Below the pieces are notes generated by a model, which was given only the letters and a program-made list of their open reading frames with translations, ran no database searches and had not been told where the DNA came from. From Spirochaetota bacterium (GTDB taxonomy: Bacteria; Spirochaetota; UBA4802; JAFGJZ01), in the NCBI GenBank assembly GCA_023396615.1, contig JAEWVM010000164.1, forward strand, positions 1 to 7,914: a stretch of 7,914 nt of DNA, written 5' to 3'. This document shows positions 1 through 5,558 of the stretch, piece after piece. Numbering within the stretch: position 1 is the first letter of the stretch; each line of letters begins with the position of its first letter. The translations under genes were made by a program, and so were the position numbers.

Positions 1-39
1 TCTCTTGTATTCTTCGTTAAAATGGTTTCTTTTTATCAT
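1..39 (-). CDS. IS3-family transposase orfA, N-terminal 13 codons only
   Basis: The visible residues are MIKRNHFNEEYKR, the kind of basic opening (a few K/R, then an aromatic residue, then E/F-x-K) seen in the helix-turn-helix OrfA protein of IS3-family elements. OrfA binds the element ends and, in this family, is usually fused to OrfB by programmed -1 frameshifting to give the active DDE transposase. An AGGA lies 7 nt upstream of the ATG, and the candidate terminal repeat lies just upstream of that. The gene continues beyond position 1, so its length and integrity are unknown. Identity depends mainly on context because only 13 residues are seen. Confidence 0.55.
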   Translation of the reverse strand, partial: MIKRNHFNEEYKR

Positions 40-67
40 GTTATTATCCTATAAATCTGTGTTATTT

Positions 68-96
68 TGTCACTCCAGTTTTATGGGGTCAGTCCA
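68..96 (-). repeat. Putative terminal inverted repeat of the IS3-family element
   Basis: A 29-nt segment on the minus strand starts TGGACTGACCCC and ends GGAGTGACA. It would be the outer end of the insertion sequence and the transposase binding site. The call rests on resemblance to known IS3-family ends and on the correct distance to orfA; the partner repeat lies outside the window. Confidence 0.58.
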
Positions 97-253
97 ATCC
101 AATATTTGAAAATGATAAATAACTGGGCAATGATGTATACAACACCAGTATTCACCGGACACATTTTCTTCAAATTATATAAATCCTCTTCGCACTAATT
201 CCCCATAATATTTTGCGTTCGATGCTTCTTTTCCCTTTTCATTTGTTCCCAGT

Positions 254-274
254 ATATACTTGCAAATATACTTG
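254..274 (+). promoter_or_regulatory. Candidate operator of the vapBC promoter
   Basis: The 9-mer ATATACTTG occurs twice, at 254-262 and 266-274, in direct orientation with a 12-nt period. The first copy overlaps a perfect 10-bp palindrome, AGTATATACT (251-260), and the second runs into the -35 hexamer. Ribbon-helix-helix antitoxins commonly bind short tandem or inverted sites near their own promoter, so this fits a VapB or VapBC binding site. The repeats are seen directly; the binding role is inferred. Confidence 0.42.
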
Positions 275-299
275 ACTTATTCATTATTTTTCTTATATT
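272..299 (+). promoter_or_regulatory. Sigma70-type promoter of vapBC
   Basis: TTGACT (272-277) and TATATT (294-299) each match the consensus at five of six positions and are separated by 16 nt. Transcription would begin near 306, leaving a leader of roughly 17 nt before the antitoxin ATG at 323. The in-frame TTG at 260 lies upstream of this promoter, which argues against an earlier start. Confidence 0.6.
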
Positions 300-322
300 T
301 TGTGTGTATTTGGAGGATTGTC

Positions 323-550
323 ATGCCTCAGGTTTCTCTTTACATCGACAATGATACTATGCAGAAAATTGAAAAAGCTGCGAGCAGGGAGAATGTTTCA
401 ATCTCTAAATGGGTTGGAAAAAGTTTAAAAAAGGTTTTCAAGGATGATTATCCTGATAATTATTTTGATCTTTTCGGTTCTATCGATGATGACTCTTTTG
501 AAATTCCTTCACTTGACCTTAAGAGCGATTCTAAAAGAGAATCTTTATGA
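323..550 (+). CDS. vapB: VapB-type antitoxin, ribbon-helix-helix family
   Basis: This 75-residue protein is the likely antitoxin to the adjacent PIN-domain toxin. It would neutralise VapC through its C-terminal tail and repress the operon through its N-terminal DNA-binding domain. Residues 1-40 have the ribbon-helix-helix pattern: a short beta strand (PQVSLYID), a helix (DTMQKIEKAASREN), then SISKWVGKSLKKVF. Residues 47-75 contain YFDLFGSIDDDSF and KRE, an acidic tail type often found in VapB partners of VapC. The ATG at 323 is chosen because GGAGG (312-316) lies 6 nt upstream and the promoter sits at 272-299. An in-frame TTG at 260 would add 21 hydrophobic residues and precede the promoter. 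The stop overlaps the vapC start as ATGA, implying coupled translation. DNA-binding specificity is not known. Confidence 0.87.
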   Translation: MPQVSLYIDNDTMQKIEKAASRENVSISKWVGKSLKKVFKDDYPDNYFDLFGSIDDDSFEIPSLDLKSDSKRESL

Positions 551-948
551 TTTTCTTTCTCGATACAAATATCTGCATTTACTTTCTTAAAGGAATGTAT
601 CCTAAAATTCGGGAAAACCTTCAAAGTAAAAATCCGGAGTTTATCAAAATTCCGTCGATTGTTAAAGCGGAGCTTCTTTACGGAGCTGAAAAAAGCAACA
701 ACCGTTTATCTAACATTGAAAAAATACAAACTTTTCTCGAGCCTTTCGATATAATTCCTTTTGATGATGAATCGTCTATAGCTTATTCGAGAATCAGATC
801 ATCATTAGAGCAGAAAGGAAATACAATCGGTCCAAATGACTATATTATTGCTTCCATTGCGTTGGCGTATAATGGAACTTTGATTACAAATAACGAAAAA
901 GAGTTTAAAAAAATAAAAAACCTGAATGTAGAGAATTGGACAAAGTAA
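547..948 (+). CDS. vapC: VapC-type PIN-domain ribonuclease toxin
   Basis: A complete 133-residue PIN-domain protein, the normal length for VapC. PIN toxins are Mg2+-dependent endoribonucleases that stop translation; several enteric VapCs cut initiator tRNA, but the target here is unknown. The catalytic pattern is intact: D6 in FLDTN, E42 in KAELLYG, D98 in GPNDYIIA, and a TNNEKEF motif (114-120) with E117 as a possible fourth acidic position. The closing NVENW is also typical of this VapC group. The gene starts within the vapB stop (ATGA, 547-550), so synthesis is probably coupled to the antitoxin. Nothing in the reading frame suggests decay. It ends 80 nt before dnaX with no hairpin terminator between them, so read-through into dnaX is possible. 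The low GC of the pair compared with the first part of dnaX fits acquisition by transfer. Confidence 0.9.
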   Translation: MIFFLDTNICIYFLKGMYPKIRENLQSKNPEFIKIPSIVKAELLYGAEKSNNRLSNIEKIQTFLEPFDIIPFDDESSIAYSRIRSSLEQKGNTIGPNDYIIASIALAYNGTLITNNEKEFKKIKNLNVENWTK

Positions 949-985
949 ACATCCGTATGCTCTTCTCGTTTCCCTTAAAATCTGC

Positions 986-1013
986 TTGACCATCATCTCC
1001 TGTTTTCTATCTT
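986..1013 (+). promoter_or_regulatory. Weak possible promoter for the dnaX operon
   Basis: TTGACC (986-991) is followed after 16 nt by TATCTT (1008-1013), a four-of-six match. Transcription would start near 1020, leaving only about 9 nt before the dnaX ATG and barely including its GAGG ribosome binding site. That very short leader makes the call doubtful. The operon may instead depend on transcription coming through vapBC or on a promoter of another sigma class. Confidence 0.25.
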
Positions 1014-1028
1014 TCTGATGAGGTAAAA

Positions 1029-2666
1029 ATGTCCTATCAGGTTATTGCCCGGCGGTGGCGTCCGCAGAATTTCAATGAAGTCGTTTTTCAGGATCATGTC
1101 CTGAAGACTATACGCAATTCCATTTCTTCGGGCAGGGTGTCCCACGCCTATATTTTTACAGGACCGCGCGGTGTCGGAAAGACTACTGTAGCAAGAATTC
1201 TCGCCAAGTCGCTCAATTGCCTCGAAGGTCCGACTCCTGATCCTTGCGGCGTCTGCGAAAATTGCGTCGAAATCAAAAACGGAACTTCCTTCGATGTTTA
1301 TGAAATTGACGGCGCAAGCAATACCAGCGTCGATAATATTCGCGATCTCCGCGAAAAGGTCAACTTCGCTCCAGTCAAGTCAAAGTATAAGATTTATATC
1401 ATAGATGAAGTTCACATGCTCTCTACAGGGGCTTTTAACGCCCTGCTCAAGACTCTCGAAGAGCCGCCTGCGCATGTAGTCTTCATCTTCGCGACTACCG
1501 AGATTCATAAACTTCCTGATACGATTTTATCCAGATGTCAGAAATATAATTTTAAGAAGATTCCGATTGAAGCGATTGCAGATCATCTTAAGAAAATCCT
1601 TTCTTCCGATAAGGTCGATTATGAGTCTTCGGCAATTTTTCCTATCGCTCGCGCAAGCGGCGGTTCGATGCGTGACGCTCAGTCTCTGCTTGAGCAGGCT
1701 ATTTCCTTTTCTGACGGAAAGATCACCGAAGCAAATGCGCTTGAATCTCTCGGCATTGTTCCATTTTCGAGCTATTCGAGGCTTCTTACGGCACTTGTTT
1801 CATTGTCTAAAGAAGCTTTGATGAAAGAGATTGATTCGATTGCCGAAAGCGGTGCGAATCTTCAATTGTATCTTTCGGGTTTTGCCGAAGTGATAAGATG
1901 TGTCCGTCTTCTCAAAAGCGGAATTTATCTTTATAACGCTTCGTCTTTTTCAAAAGAGGAGGCTGAAGAGCTTAAAAAGTTTTCGGATGAATTTTCTGAT
2001 GAAGAATTATCAGCATTTTTTAAAATTATAACAAGTACTTATTTTGAGATTAAGGGAATCGAGAACGAGCGTTTAAGTATTGAAATGGGTCTTCTCGACA
2101 TGATCGAACTTCGTTCAAGACCTTCCATTGCTGAAATAATAAAAAAGCTTGAATCATCTCCGTCAGTTTTGCCGACCGCTGAAAAAAAAAGCCTTCAGCC
2201 GGTAAATCATGAAGCGCCTGTAAGAAATAATCCTGAGAGAATAAATTCGGCAAGTTCACAGCCTCAAAAAAAAAATGAAATTCCAACCGACGGAATTCTG
2301 AATTCATTTTTTGAAGAATCACGCAAGATTAAACTTTATCTTTATCAGAAAATAAAAGCCGCATACAATGTCGAAATTAAATCGTCTGTAGTCGTCTTTT
2401 CGAAAATCAATGATGGAAAGATTCTTGACGCTCATGACATCGCTTTCATAAAGGACTGGTTTGCGGCAAAATCGTTTTCGGTTAGAATTGCTGAAGAAAA
2501 CGAACCTGACGACGCGCCTTTGCCGGAAGAAGATGTGCGTACTGCTGTCGATTTCGGAGTGGAAGAAAAGCCTCATCCCGCAGTAGAGAAGGTTGTGAAT
2601 TTTTTTCAGGGCGAGATAGTCGAGCCTCAAAAGAAAAATAATATGAATAAAAATATCGGAGAGTAG
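1029..2666 (+). CDS. dnaX: DNA polymerase III tau/gamma subunit (clamp loader ATPase)
   Basis: DnaX is the AAA+ motor of the clamp loader, which opens and loads the beta sliding clamp. Its full-length tau form also ties polymerase cores and the helicase together. The 545 residues show Walker A GPRGVGKT (45-52), zinc cysteines C64, C73, C76 and C79, Walker B IIDEVH (124-129), the SRC motif (168-170) and sensor 2 GGSMRD (211-216). The collar domain ends near residue 365. A low-complexity linker (about 370-430) and a C-terminal tau domain follow, closing with HPAVEKVVNFFQGEIVEP, typical of DnaX ends. GAGG lies 5 nt before the ATG. The linker holds A9 and A10 runs that could support frameshifting to a gamma form. 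Codons in the ATPase part are richer in C-ending choices than the AT-rich linker. It heads a tight operon with ybaB and recR. Confidence 0.97.
   Translation: MSYQVIARRWRPQNFNEVVFQDHVLKTIRNSISSGRVSHAYIFTGPRGVGKTTVARILAKSLNCLEGPTPDPCGVCENCVEIKNGTSFDVYEIDGASNTSVDNIRDLREKVNFAPVKSKYKIYIIDEVHMLSTGAFNALLKTLEEPPAHVVFIFATTEIHKLPDTILSRCQKYNFKKIPIEAIADHLKKILSSDKVDYESSAIFPIARASGGSMRDAQSLLEQAISFSDGKITEANALESLGIVPFSSYSRLLTALVSLSKEALMKEIDSIAESGANLQLYLSGFAEVIRCVRLLKSGIYLYNASSFSKEEAEELKKFSDEFSDEELSAFFKIITSTYFEIKGIENERLSIEMGLLDMIELRSRPSIAEIIKKLESSPSVLPTAEKKSLQPVNHEAPVRNNPERINSASSQPQKKNEIPTDGILNSFFEESRKIKLYLYQKIKAAYNVEIKSSVVVFSKINDGKILDAHDIAFIKDWFAAKSFSVRIAEENEPDDAPLPEEDVRTAVDFGVEEKPHPAVEKVVNFFQGEIVEPQKKNNMNKNIGE
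2182..2190 (+). other. A9 slippage-prone run in the dnaX linker
   Basis: Nine A residues span codons 385-388 (GAA AAA AAA AGC). A -1 ribosomal shift, or insertion of one extra A in the mRNA, would add KPSAGKS and stop at TGA (2210-2212), giving a product of about 394 residues. A +1 shift would stop even sooner, at TAA (2203-2205). The site sits about 20 residues after the collar domain, where gamma forms end in other bacteria. Thermus dnaX is known to use transcript slippage on an A9 run. Use of this site is inferred. Confidence 0.5.
2266..2297 (+). other. A10 run plus downstream stem-loop in dnaX: candidate -1 frameshift site
   Basis: Ten A residues (2266-2275) cover codons CAA AAA AAA AAT. 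In the -1 frame the next codon after the run is TGA (2276-2278), so slippage would add one lysine and stop at about residue 416. A +1 shift stops at TGA (2299-2301). Three nt past the run, AATTCC (2279-2284) can pair with GGAATT (2292-2297) around a 7-nt loop, a possible though weak stimulatory stem. No clear internal Shine-Dalgarno stimulator of the E. coli type is seen upstream. Confidence 0.5.
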
Positions 2667-2667
2667 T

Positions 2668-2979
2668 ATGTTCGGTGAACTCGGAAATTTAATGAAAATG
2701 CAGAGCGAGATCCGCAAGATTCAGAAGACTTTAAAGAAGATGGAATCTGTCGGCATAAGCGATGACGGACTCGCGTCGATTACTGTTAACGGCGAATTTG
2801 AAATTGTTTCTGTTAAGATTGACGAAGATGTTTTGAAGACTGCTGACAAACGTCAGGTTGAAAAGGCTGTTTCGCATGCATATAACAAAGCTGCCAAATC
2901 AAATAAAGAAGCAAGCGCTGCGAAGATGAAAGAACTTACAGGCGGACTTAAAATTCCGGGAATGGACGGATTGTTTTAA
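2668..2979 (+). CDS. ybaB: YbaB/EbfC family nucleoid-associated protein
   Basis: This is a 103-residue member of the YbaB/EbfC family, small dimeric DNA-binding proteins found in most bacteria and usually encoded between dnaX and recR. In Borrelia the homologue EbfC binds DNA and affects gene expression and nucleoid shape. The N-terminal helix (MFGELGNLMKMQSEIRKIQK) and the core strands with ITVNGEFEIVSVKIDEDVL fit the family, as does the glycine- and proline-rich end GGLKIPGMDGLF. Length is normal. The ATG at 2668 lies one base after the dnaX stop, with GGAG (2658-2661) 6 nt upstream inside dnaX. Its stop overlaps the recR start by one base (TAATG). Position in this operon suggests a link to replication or repair, though the exact role is not settled for the family. 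Confidence 0.93.
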   Translation: MFGELGNLMKMQSEIRKIQKTLKKMESVGISDDGLASITVNGEFEIVSVKIDEDVLKTADKRQVEKAVSHAYNKAAKSNKEASAAKMKELTGGLKIPGMDGLF

Positions 2980-3575
2980 TGGTTTCAAAGTATCTTGAAG
3001 CTCTCATTACAGAATTTTCTAAAATCCCCGGAATGGGACAGAAGAGCGCTTCGCGTGCTGCGTTTTATATCCTCAAGTTGAAAGATTCGGATGTTAAAAG
3101 ATTTGCCTCTGCTTTGATAGACATAAAAGAAAAAATCCGCGAATGTTCGGTTTGCGGCGGAATATCTGATGCGGATATATGTTCGATATGTTCCGATCCT
3201 TCAAGGGATTCTTCTGTAATTTGTGTTGTCGAAGACGAAAAGGATATTCTGACTATCGAAAAGACCCGCATTTTCAGAGGTGTCTATCATGTTCTGAAGG
3301 GAGTTATTTCGCCGCTTGACGGAATAGGGCCGGATGAGTTAAGAATCAATGAGCTTTATGAAAAATGCAAAACAGGCAAGGTGAGGGAGATCATTCTTGC
3401 CACCAATCCGACTCTTGAGGGCGACGCAACATCTCTCTACCTGACGCATAAACTTAAAGAGATGAACATCCGGGTGATGCGCATCTCTCGCGGTCTTCCT
3501 GTAGGCGGTGAGCTCGATTTCGCTGATACTGCCACAATCGCGCGTTCATTTGATGAAAGGATAGAGGTTTTTTAA
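2979..3575 (+). CDS. recR: Recombination mediator protein RecR
   Basis: RecR works with RecO (and RecF) to load RecA on SSB-coated single-stranded DNA during gap repair. The 198 residues match the usual length. A helix-hairpin-helix lies at about 10-32 (IPGMGQKSASRAAFYIL). Four zinc cysteines, C56, C59, C68 and C71, follow, then a Toprim domain beginning ICVVEDEKDI (81-90) with ATNPTLEGDATSLYL and the conserved RISRGLPVGGELDFADT near the end. The start codon overlaps the ybaB stop by one base and has only a weak GGA upstream, so translation is probably coupled. The C-terminal ERIEVF and stop overlap the end of der on the other strand by 3 bases. Confidence 0.97.
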   Translation: MVSKYLEALITEFSKIPGMGQKSASRAAFYILKLKDSDVKRFASALIDIKEKIRECSVCGGISDADICSICSDPSRDSSVICVVEDEKDILTIEKTRIFRGVYHVLKGVISPLDGIGPDELRINELYEKCKTGKVREIILATNPTLEGDATSLYLTHKLKEMNIRVMRISRGLPVGGELDFADTATIARSFDERIEVF

Positions 3576-3580
3576 CCTCT
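3563..3580. terminator. Hairpin spanning the convergent recR and der stop codons
   Basis: AGAGGTT (3563-3569) and AACCTCT (3574-3580) form a perfect 7-bp stem with a TTTT loop. The recR TAA (3573-3575) and the der TAA (minus, 3572-3574) both lie in the loop and inner stem. On the plus strand the hairpin is followed by a pyrimidine-rich but broken T stretch; on the minus strand no T tract follows. It may act as a weak two-way terminator or as a 3' end protector. The structure is certain, the function inferred. Confidence 0.45.
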
Positions 3581-5053
3581 TCCGTTTCTGTTTCTTCCTC
3601 TGCGGCCCGCGTTTTCCTTTGTTTTTTTAGAATCTCTTTTTTTCGGAAATTTATTAGCCTGCGCGATTTTATTTTTTTCAGTTTTAGTTTTCGGTTTCGG
3701 CTTAACTCTGTTTTTGTTTTCAGCCGCTGCCGCTTCTTTGCGTTTTCTGTCCTTTCCTTCGAGTTTGATAACTATAGGAATGCCGTGAATTCCGAGAAGT
3801 TTCTGAAATTCTTTCTGTAGAAAGCGGACTGCATCTGCGCGGAAATTTTTCTCGTTATTAACGAAAAGTTTGAACTGAGGCGGAATCGTGTCGACCTGAG
3901 TCGCGTAGTAAATCTTTATATCGCTTCCGAGTGAAGGCAGTTTGTGTTCTCTCTGAATTTCTTCAAGCGCTTTGTTCAGCTTTGCTGTTCCGATTCGTTT
4001 GGAAGCTTTTTCTTTCATTTCCATTGCTGTTTTCAAAAGCTTGTGAATTCTTGTTTTTTCTTTTGCCGAAATCGCTATGATAGGGAAATCCGCCGTGCGG
4101 TAAAACTTAAAAAGAAGATATTCTTTGAATTCTTCGAATGTTTTATCAGTTTTTGTTACTGCGTCCCATTTATTTACCGCAATGATAAGAGGTTTGTTAA
4201 CTTCAAGAATCTGATCAGCGATTTTTTTATCTGCTTCGGTTAATCCCTGCGCTGCGTCAATCAGGTGAACTACAACATCCGAATCCTTTATTGACTGAAG
4301 CGAACGGTTTAGTGAATAGTATTCGACATCTTCCTTGATTCTTTTTTTGCGTCTTATGCCCGCTGTATCAATTATTTCGATGGTTTTCTCTTCAAAACGG
4401 AAAGAATCATTAACTGAATCGCGTGTTGTGCCCGGTATATCCGAAACTATTGATCTTTCACAGCCCATGAATGCGTTAAGAAGCGTTGATTTGCCTGCAT
4501 TCGGTTTTCCGACTAGAGAAATTTTAAGATCGGGCTCTCCGATAGTCTTCGGTGAATGAGGAAGGAGATCAGCAATCTTATCGAGAAGCATCGGAATGTT
4601 GAAATTGCTCTTTGCTGAAATCGGAAGAATGTCATTTACTCCAAGCTCGTAGAAATTTGACATGTTTCTCAGTTCGTCTGATGAATCCATTTTGTTAACT
4701 GCGACAATCATCGGCTTGGAAAGTTTTCTGATTTTTGAAATAAGCGTGTGGTCAAATTTTTCAACCGAGGGATTTTCAAGAAGAAAGACAATCAAATCGG
4801 CATTTTGAAGATGATTTTCTGCATTTGAAATGATTTTTGAAGATAATTCAGAATCTTTAGGCAGATCAAGTCCCGGTGTGTCGGATAAAATGAATGAACA
4901 CTTGGGATGATTGACTTTAAAATTCAAAATATCGCGGGTGAGACCCGGAAGATCATCAACGATCGCGTGTTTTTTCTTGATAAGTGAATTGAACAGCGTT
5001 GATTTTCCAACGTTTCTTCTTCCTATGATGACTACAACTGGTATCTGTTTCAT
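3572..5053 (-). CDS. der: Ribosome biogenesis GTPase Der (EngA), with basic C-terminal tail
   Basis: Der has two GTPase domains in tandem and a KH-like domain, and is needed for maturation of the 50S ribosomal subunit. Of 493 residues, G domain 1 shows GRRNVGKS (11-18), GLTRD (37-41), DTPG (58-61) and NKMD (120-123). G domain 2 shows GKPNAGKS (182-189), GTTRD (208-212), DTAG (229-232), NKWD (294-297) and ISAK (328-331). The KH-like domain covers about 350-433. Residues 434-493 form a Lys/Arg-rich tail ending GRRGRNRNGRG, absent from short Der proteins of about 436 residues such as that of Bacillus. The first P-loop has R13 where P is usual. The ATG is supported by GGAAG 6 nt upstream. It is transcribed away from the lysine-rich gene and converges on recR, overlapping it by 3 bases. 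Confidence 0.97.
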   Translation of the reverse strand: MKQIPVVVIIGRRNVGKSTLFNSLIKKKHAIVDDLPGLTRDILNFKVNHPKCSFILSDTPGLDLPKDSELSSKIISNAENHLQNADLIVFLLENPSVEKFDHTLISKIRKLSKPMIVAVNKMDSSDELRNMSNFYELGVNDILPISAKSNFNIPMLLDKIADLLPHSPKTIGEPDLKISLVGKPNAGKSTLLNAFMGCERSIVSDIPGTTRDSVNDSFRFEEKTIEIIDTAGIRRKKRIKEDVEYYSLNRSLQSIKDSDVVVHLIDAAQGLTEADKKIADQILEVNKPLIIAVNKWDAVTKTDKTFEEFKEYLLFKFYRTADFPIIAISAKEKTRIHKLLKTAMEMKEKASKRIGTAKLNKALEEIQREHKLPSLGSDIKIYYATQVDTIPPQFKLFVNNEKNFRADAVRFLQKEFQKLLGIHGIPIVIKLEGKDRKRKEAAAAENKNRVKPKPKTKTEKNKIAQANKFPKKRDSKKTKENAGRRGRNRNGRG

Positions 5054-5100
5054 TTTTTTCTTCCGCGTAAAATTATTTTTGATAATGATTCAATAAGAGA

Positions 5101-5129
5101 AATATATTTCGATCGATTTGATTCGGCAA
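5101..5129 (-). promoter_or_regulatory. Sigma70-type promoter of der
   Basis: On the minus strand TTGCCG (5129-5124) and TATATT (5106-5101) are separated by exactly 17 nt. The -35 matches the consensus at four positions and the -10 at five. The start would fall near 5094, leaving a leader of about 40 nt before the der ATG at 5053. Confidence 0.5.
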
Positions 5130-5144
5130 TAGATAAAAATATCG

Positions 5145-5160
5145 TTTGAATGATTTCAAA
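5145..5160. repeat. Perfect short inverted repeat in the divergent control region
   Basis: TTTGAA (5145-5150) and TTCAAA (5155-5160) form a 6-bp inverted repeat with a TGAT spacer. It lies just upstream of the der -35 box and about 65 nt upstream of the -35 of the lysine-rich gene. A regulator site is possible, but AT-rich DNA yields such repeats by chance. The rest of the 5054-5282 gap holds the two promoters and otherwise AT-rich sequence. Confidence 0.25.
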
Positions 5161-5214
5161 TACCAGTTTTTTAACTTGCATAACATTATTAAAGCACTTT
5201 TTATGTGATTATAT

Positions 5215-5251
5215 AAAAAAAAGCTTGATAATTAAACTTGTTTATTATAGA
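5215..5251 (+). promoter_or_regulatory. Probable promoter of the lysine-rich protein gene
   Basis: TTGATA (5225-5230) is followed after 15 nt by TATAGA (5246-5251). An A8 tract (5215-5222) lies directly upstream and could serve as an UP element for the RNA polymerase alpha subunit. The 15-nt spacer is shorter than ideal, so the exact -10 box is uncertain. Confidence 0.4.
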
Positions 5252-5282
5252 AGAATGTATTAATCAATTAGAGGAGTTAAAA

Positions 5283-5483
5283 ATGGCGGAGAAATCTCTC
5301 AAACAGCTTCTTGCAGATGACAAAAAATGCAAAGACAAAATCAAGAAAGCTAAGGATCAGCTCGCTGCTGATCAGAAGACTCTCAAAGTTCTTGCAGAAA
5401 AAATCAAAGATGCAAAAGCTAAAGAAGCAGCTGCTAAGAAAAACAGCAAGAAAGTTGTTAAAAAAGCTGTTAAAAAGAAGTAA
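5283..5483 (+). CDS. Small lysine-rich, histone H1-like or coiled-coil protein, function unknown
   Basis: This 66-residue protein contains 24 lysines (36%) and no arginine. Residues 1-50 mix Lys with Asp/Glu and evenly spaced leucines, suggesting one long charged helix or coiled coil. The last 16 residues (KKNSKKVVKKAVKKK region) are purely basic and recall the tail of histone H1-like bacterial proteins. A single cysteine is at position 16. There is no signal peptide or membrane segment. The ATG at 5283 is chosen because AGGAG (5272-5276) lies 6 nt upstream; an in-frame TTG at 5238 has no such support. A-tract promoter, strong Shine-Dalgarno and a close terminator suggest a highly expressed single-gene unit. 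Nucleic-acid binding or nucleoid compaction is an inference from composition; an RNA- or ribosome-associated role is equally open. Confidence 0.82.
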   Translation: MAEKSLKQLLADDKKCKDKIKKAKDQLAADQKTLKVLAEKIKDAKAKEAAAKKNSKKVVKKAVKKK

Positions 5484-5501
5484 TTCGTTTTATCTTTTTT
5501 T

Positions 5502-5532
5502 AAAAGGCTGCTTTCGGGCAGTCTTTTTTTTT
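5502..5532 (+). terminator. Rho-independent terminator after the lysine-rich gene
   Basis: AAAAGGCTGC (5502-5511) pairs with GCAGTCTTTT (5518-5527) with one G-U pair and a TTTCGG loop, followed by a T run to 5532. It lies 18 nt after the stop codon and is a textbook intrinsic terminator, separating this gene from the PilZ-type gene downstream. Confidence 0.92.
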
Positions 5533-5558
5533 CTCACCTCGTCTTCATCTCTTGTTTC

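Larger units (their letters stand above)
1..96 (-). mobile_element. End of an IS3-family insertion sequence (partial, runs off the left edge)
   Basis: Read on the minus strand, position 96 starts TGGACTGACCCC, followed by an A-rich stretch and CTGGAGTGACA. This resembles the terminal inverted repeats of IS3-family elements, which begin with TG and often contain a CTGACCCC-like core. About 57 nt inside that end is a Shine-Dalgarno-like AGGA (47-50) and an ATG opening a reading frame that fits an IS3 orfA N-terminus. The arrangement of terminal repeat, short leader and orfA is typical of the family. Only one end is visible, so the opposite repeat, target duplication and intactness cannot be judged. 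The exact outer boundary (about 96/97) is inferred. Bases 97-250, between this end and the toxin-antitoxin promoter, hold no recognisable gene. Confidence 0.68.

Noticed and set aside
122..149. Imperfect inverted repeat ACTGG/CCAGT around GTATAC
   Set aside because: Only a 5-bp stem with a long loop, and the GTATAC centre does not coincide with the stem centre. No T tract and no link to a promoter.
175..276. A 33-codon open stretch on the minus strand with a protein-like composition ending LVRRGFI
   Set aside because: It has no start codon with a ribosome binding site, overlaps the vapBC -35 box, and is too short to match a family. It could be a gene remnant, but chance cannot be excluded.
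260..322. N-terminal extension of the antitoxin from a TTG at 260 (21 hydrophobic residues resembling a membrane segment)
   Set aside because: The predicted promoter lies downstream of the TTG, and the ATG at 323 has an excellent GGAGG site. The remaining 75 residues form a complete VapB.
2319..2717. Long open frames opposite dnaX and other core genes
   Set aside because: They lie antisense to conserved coding sequence, have no ribosome binding sites and show no family features; they are shadows of the real genes.
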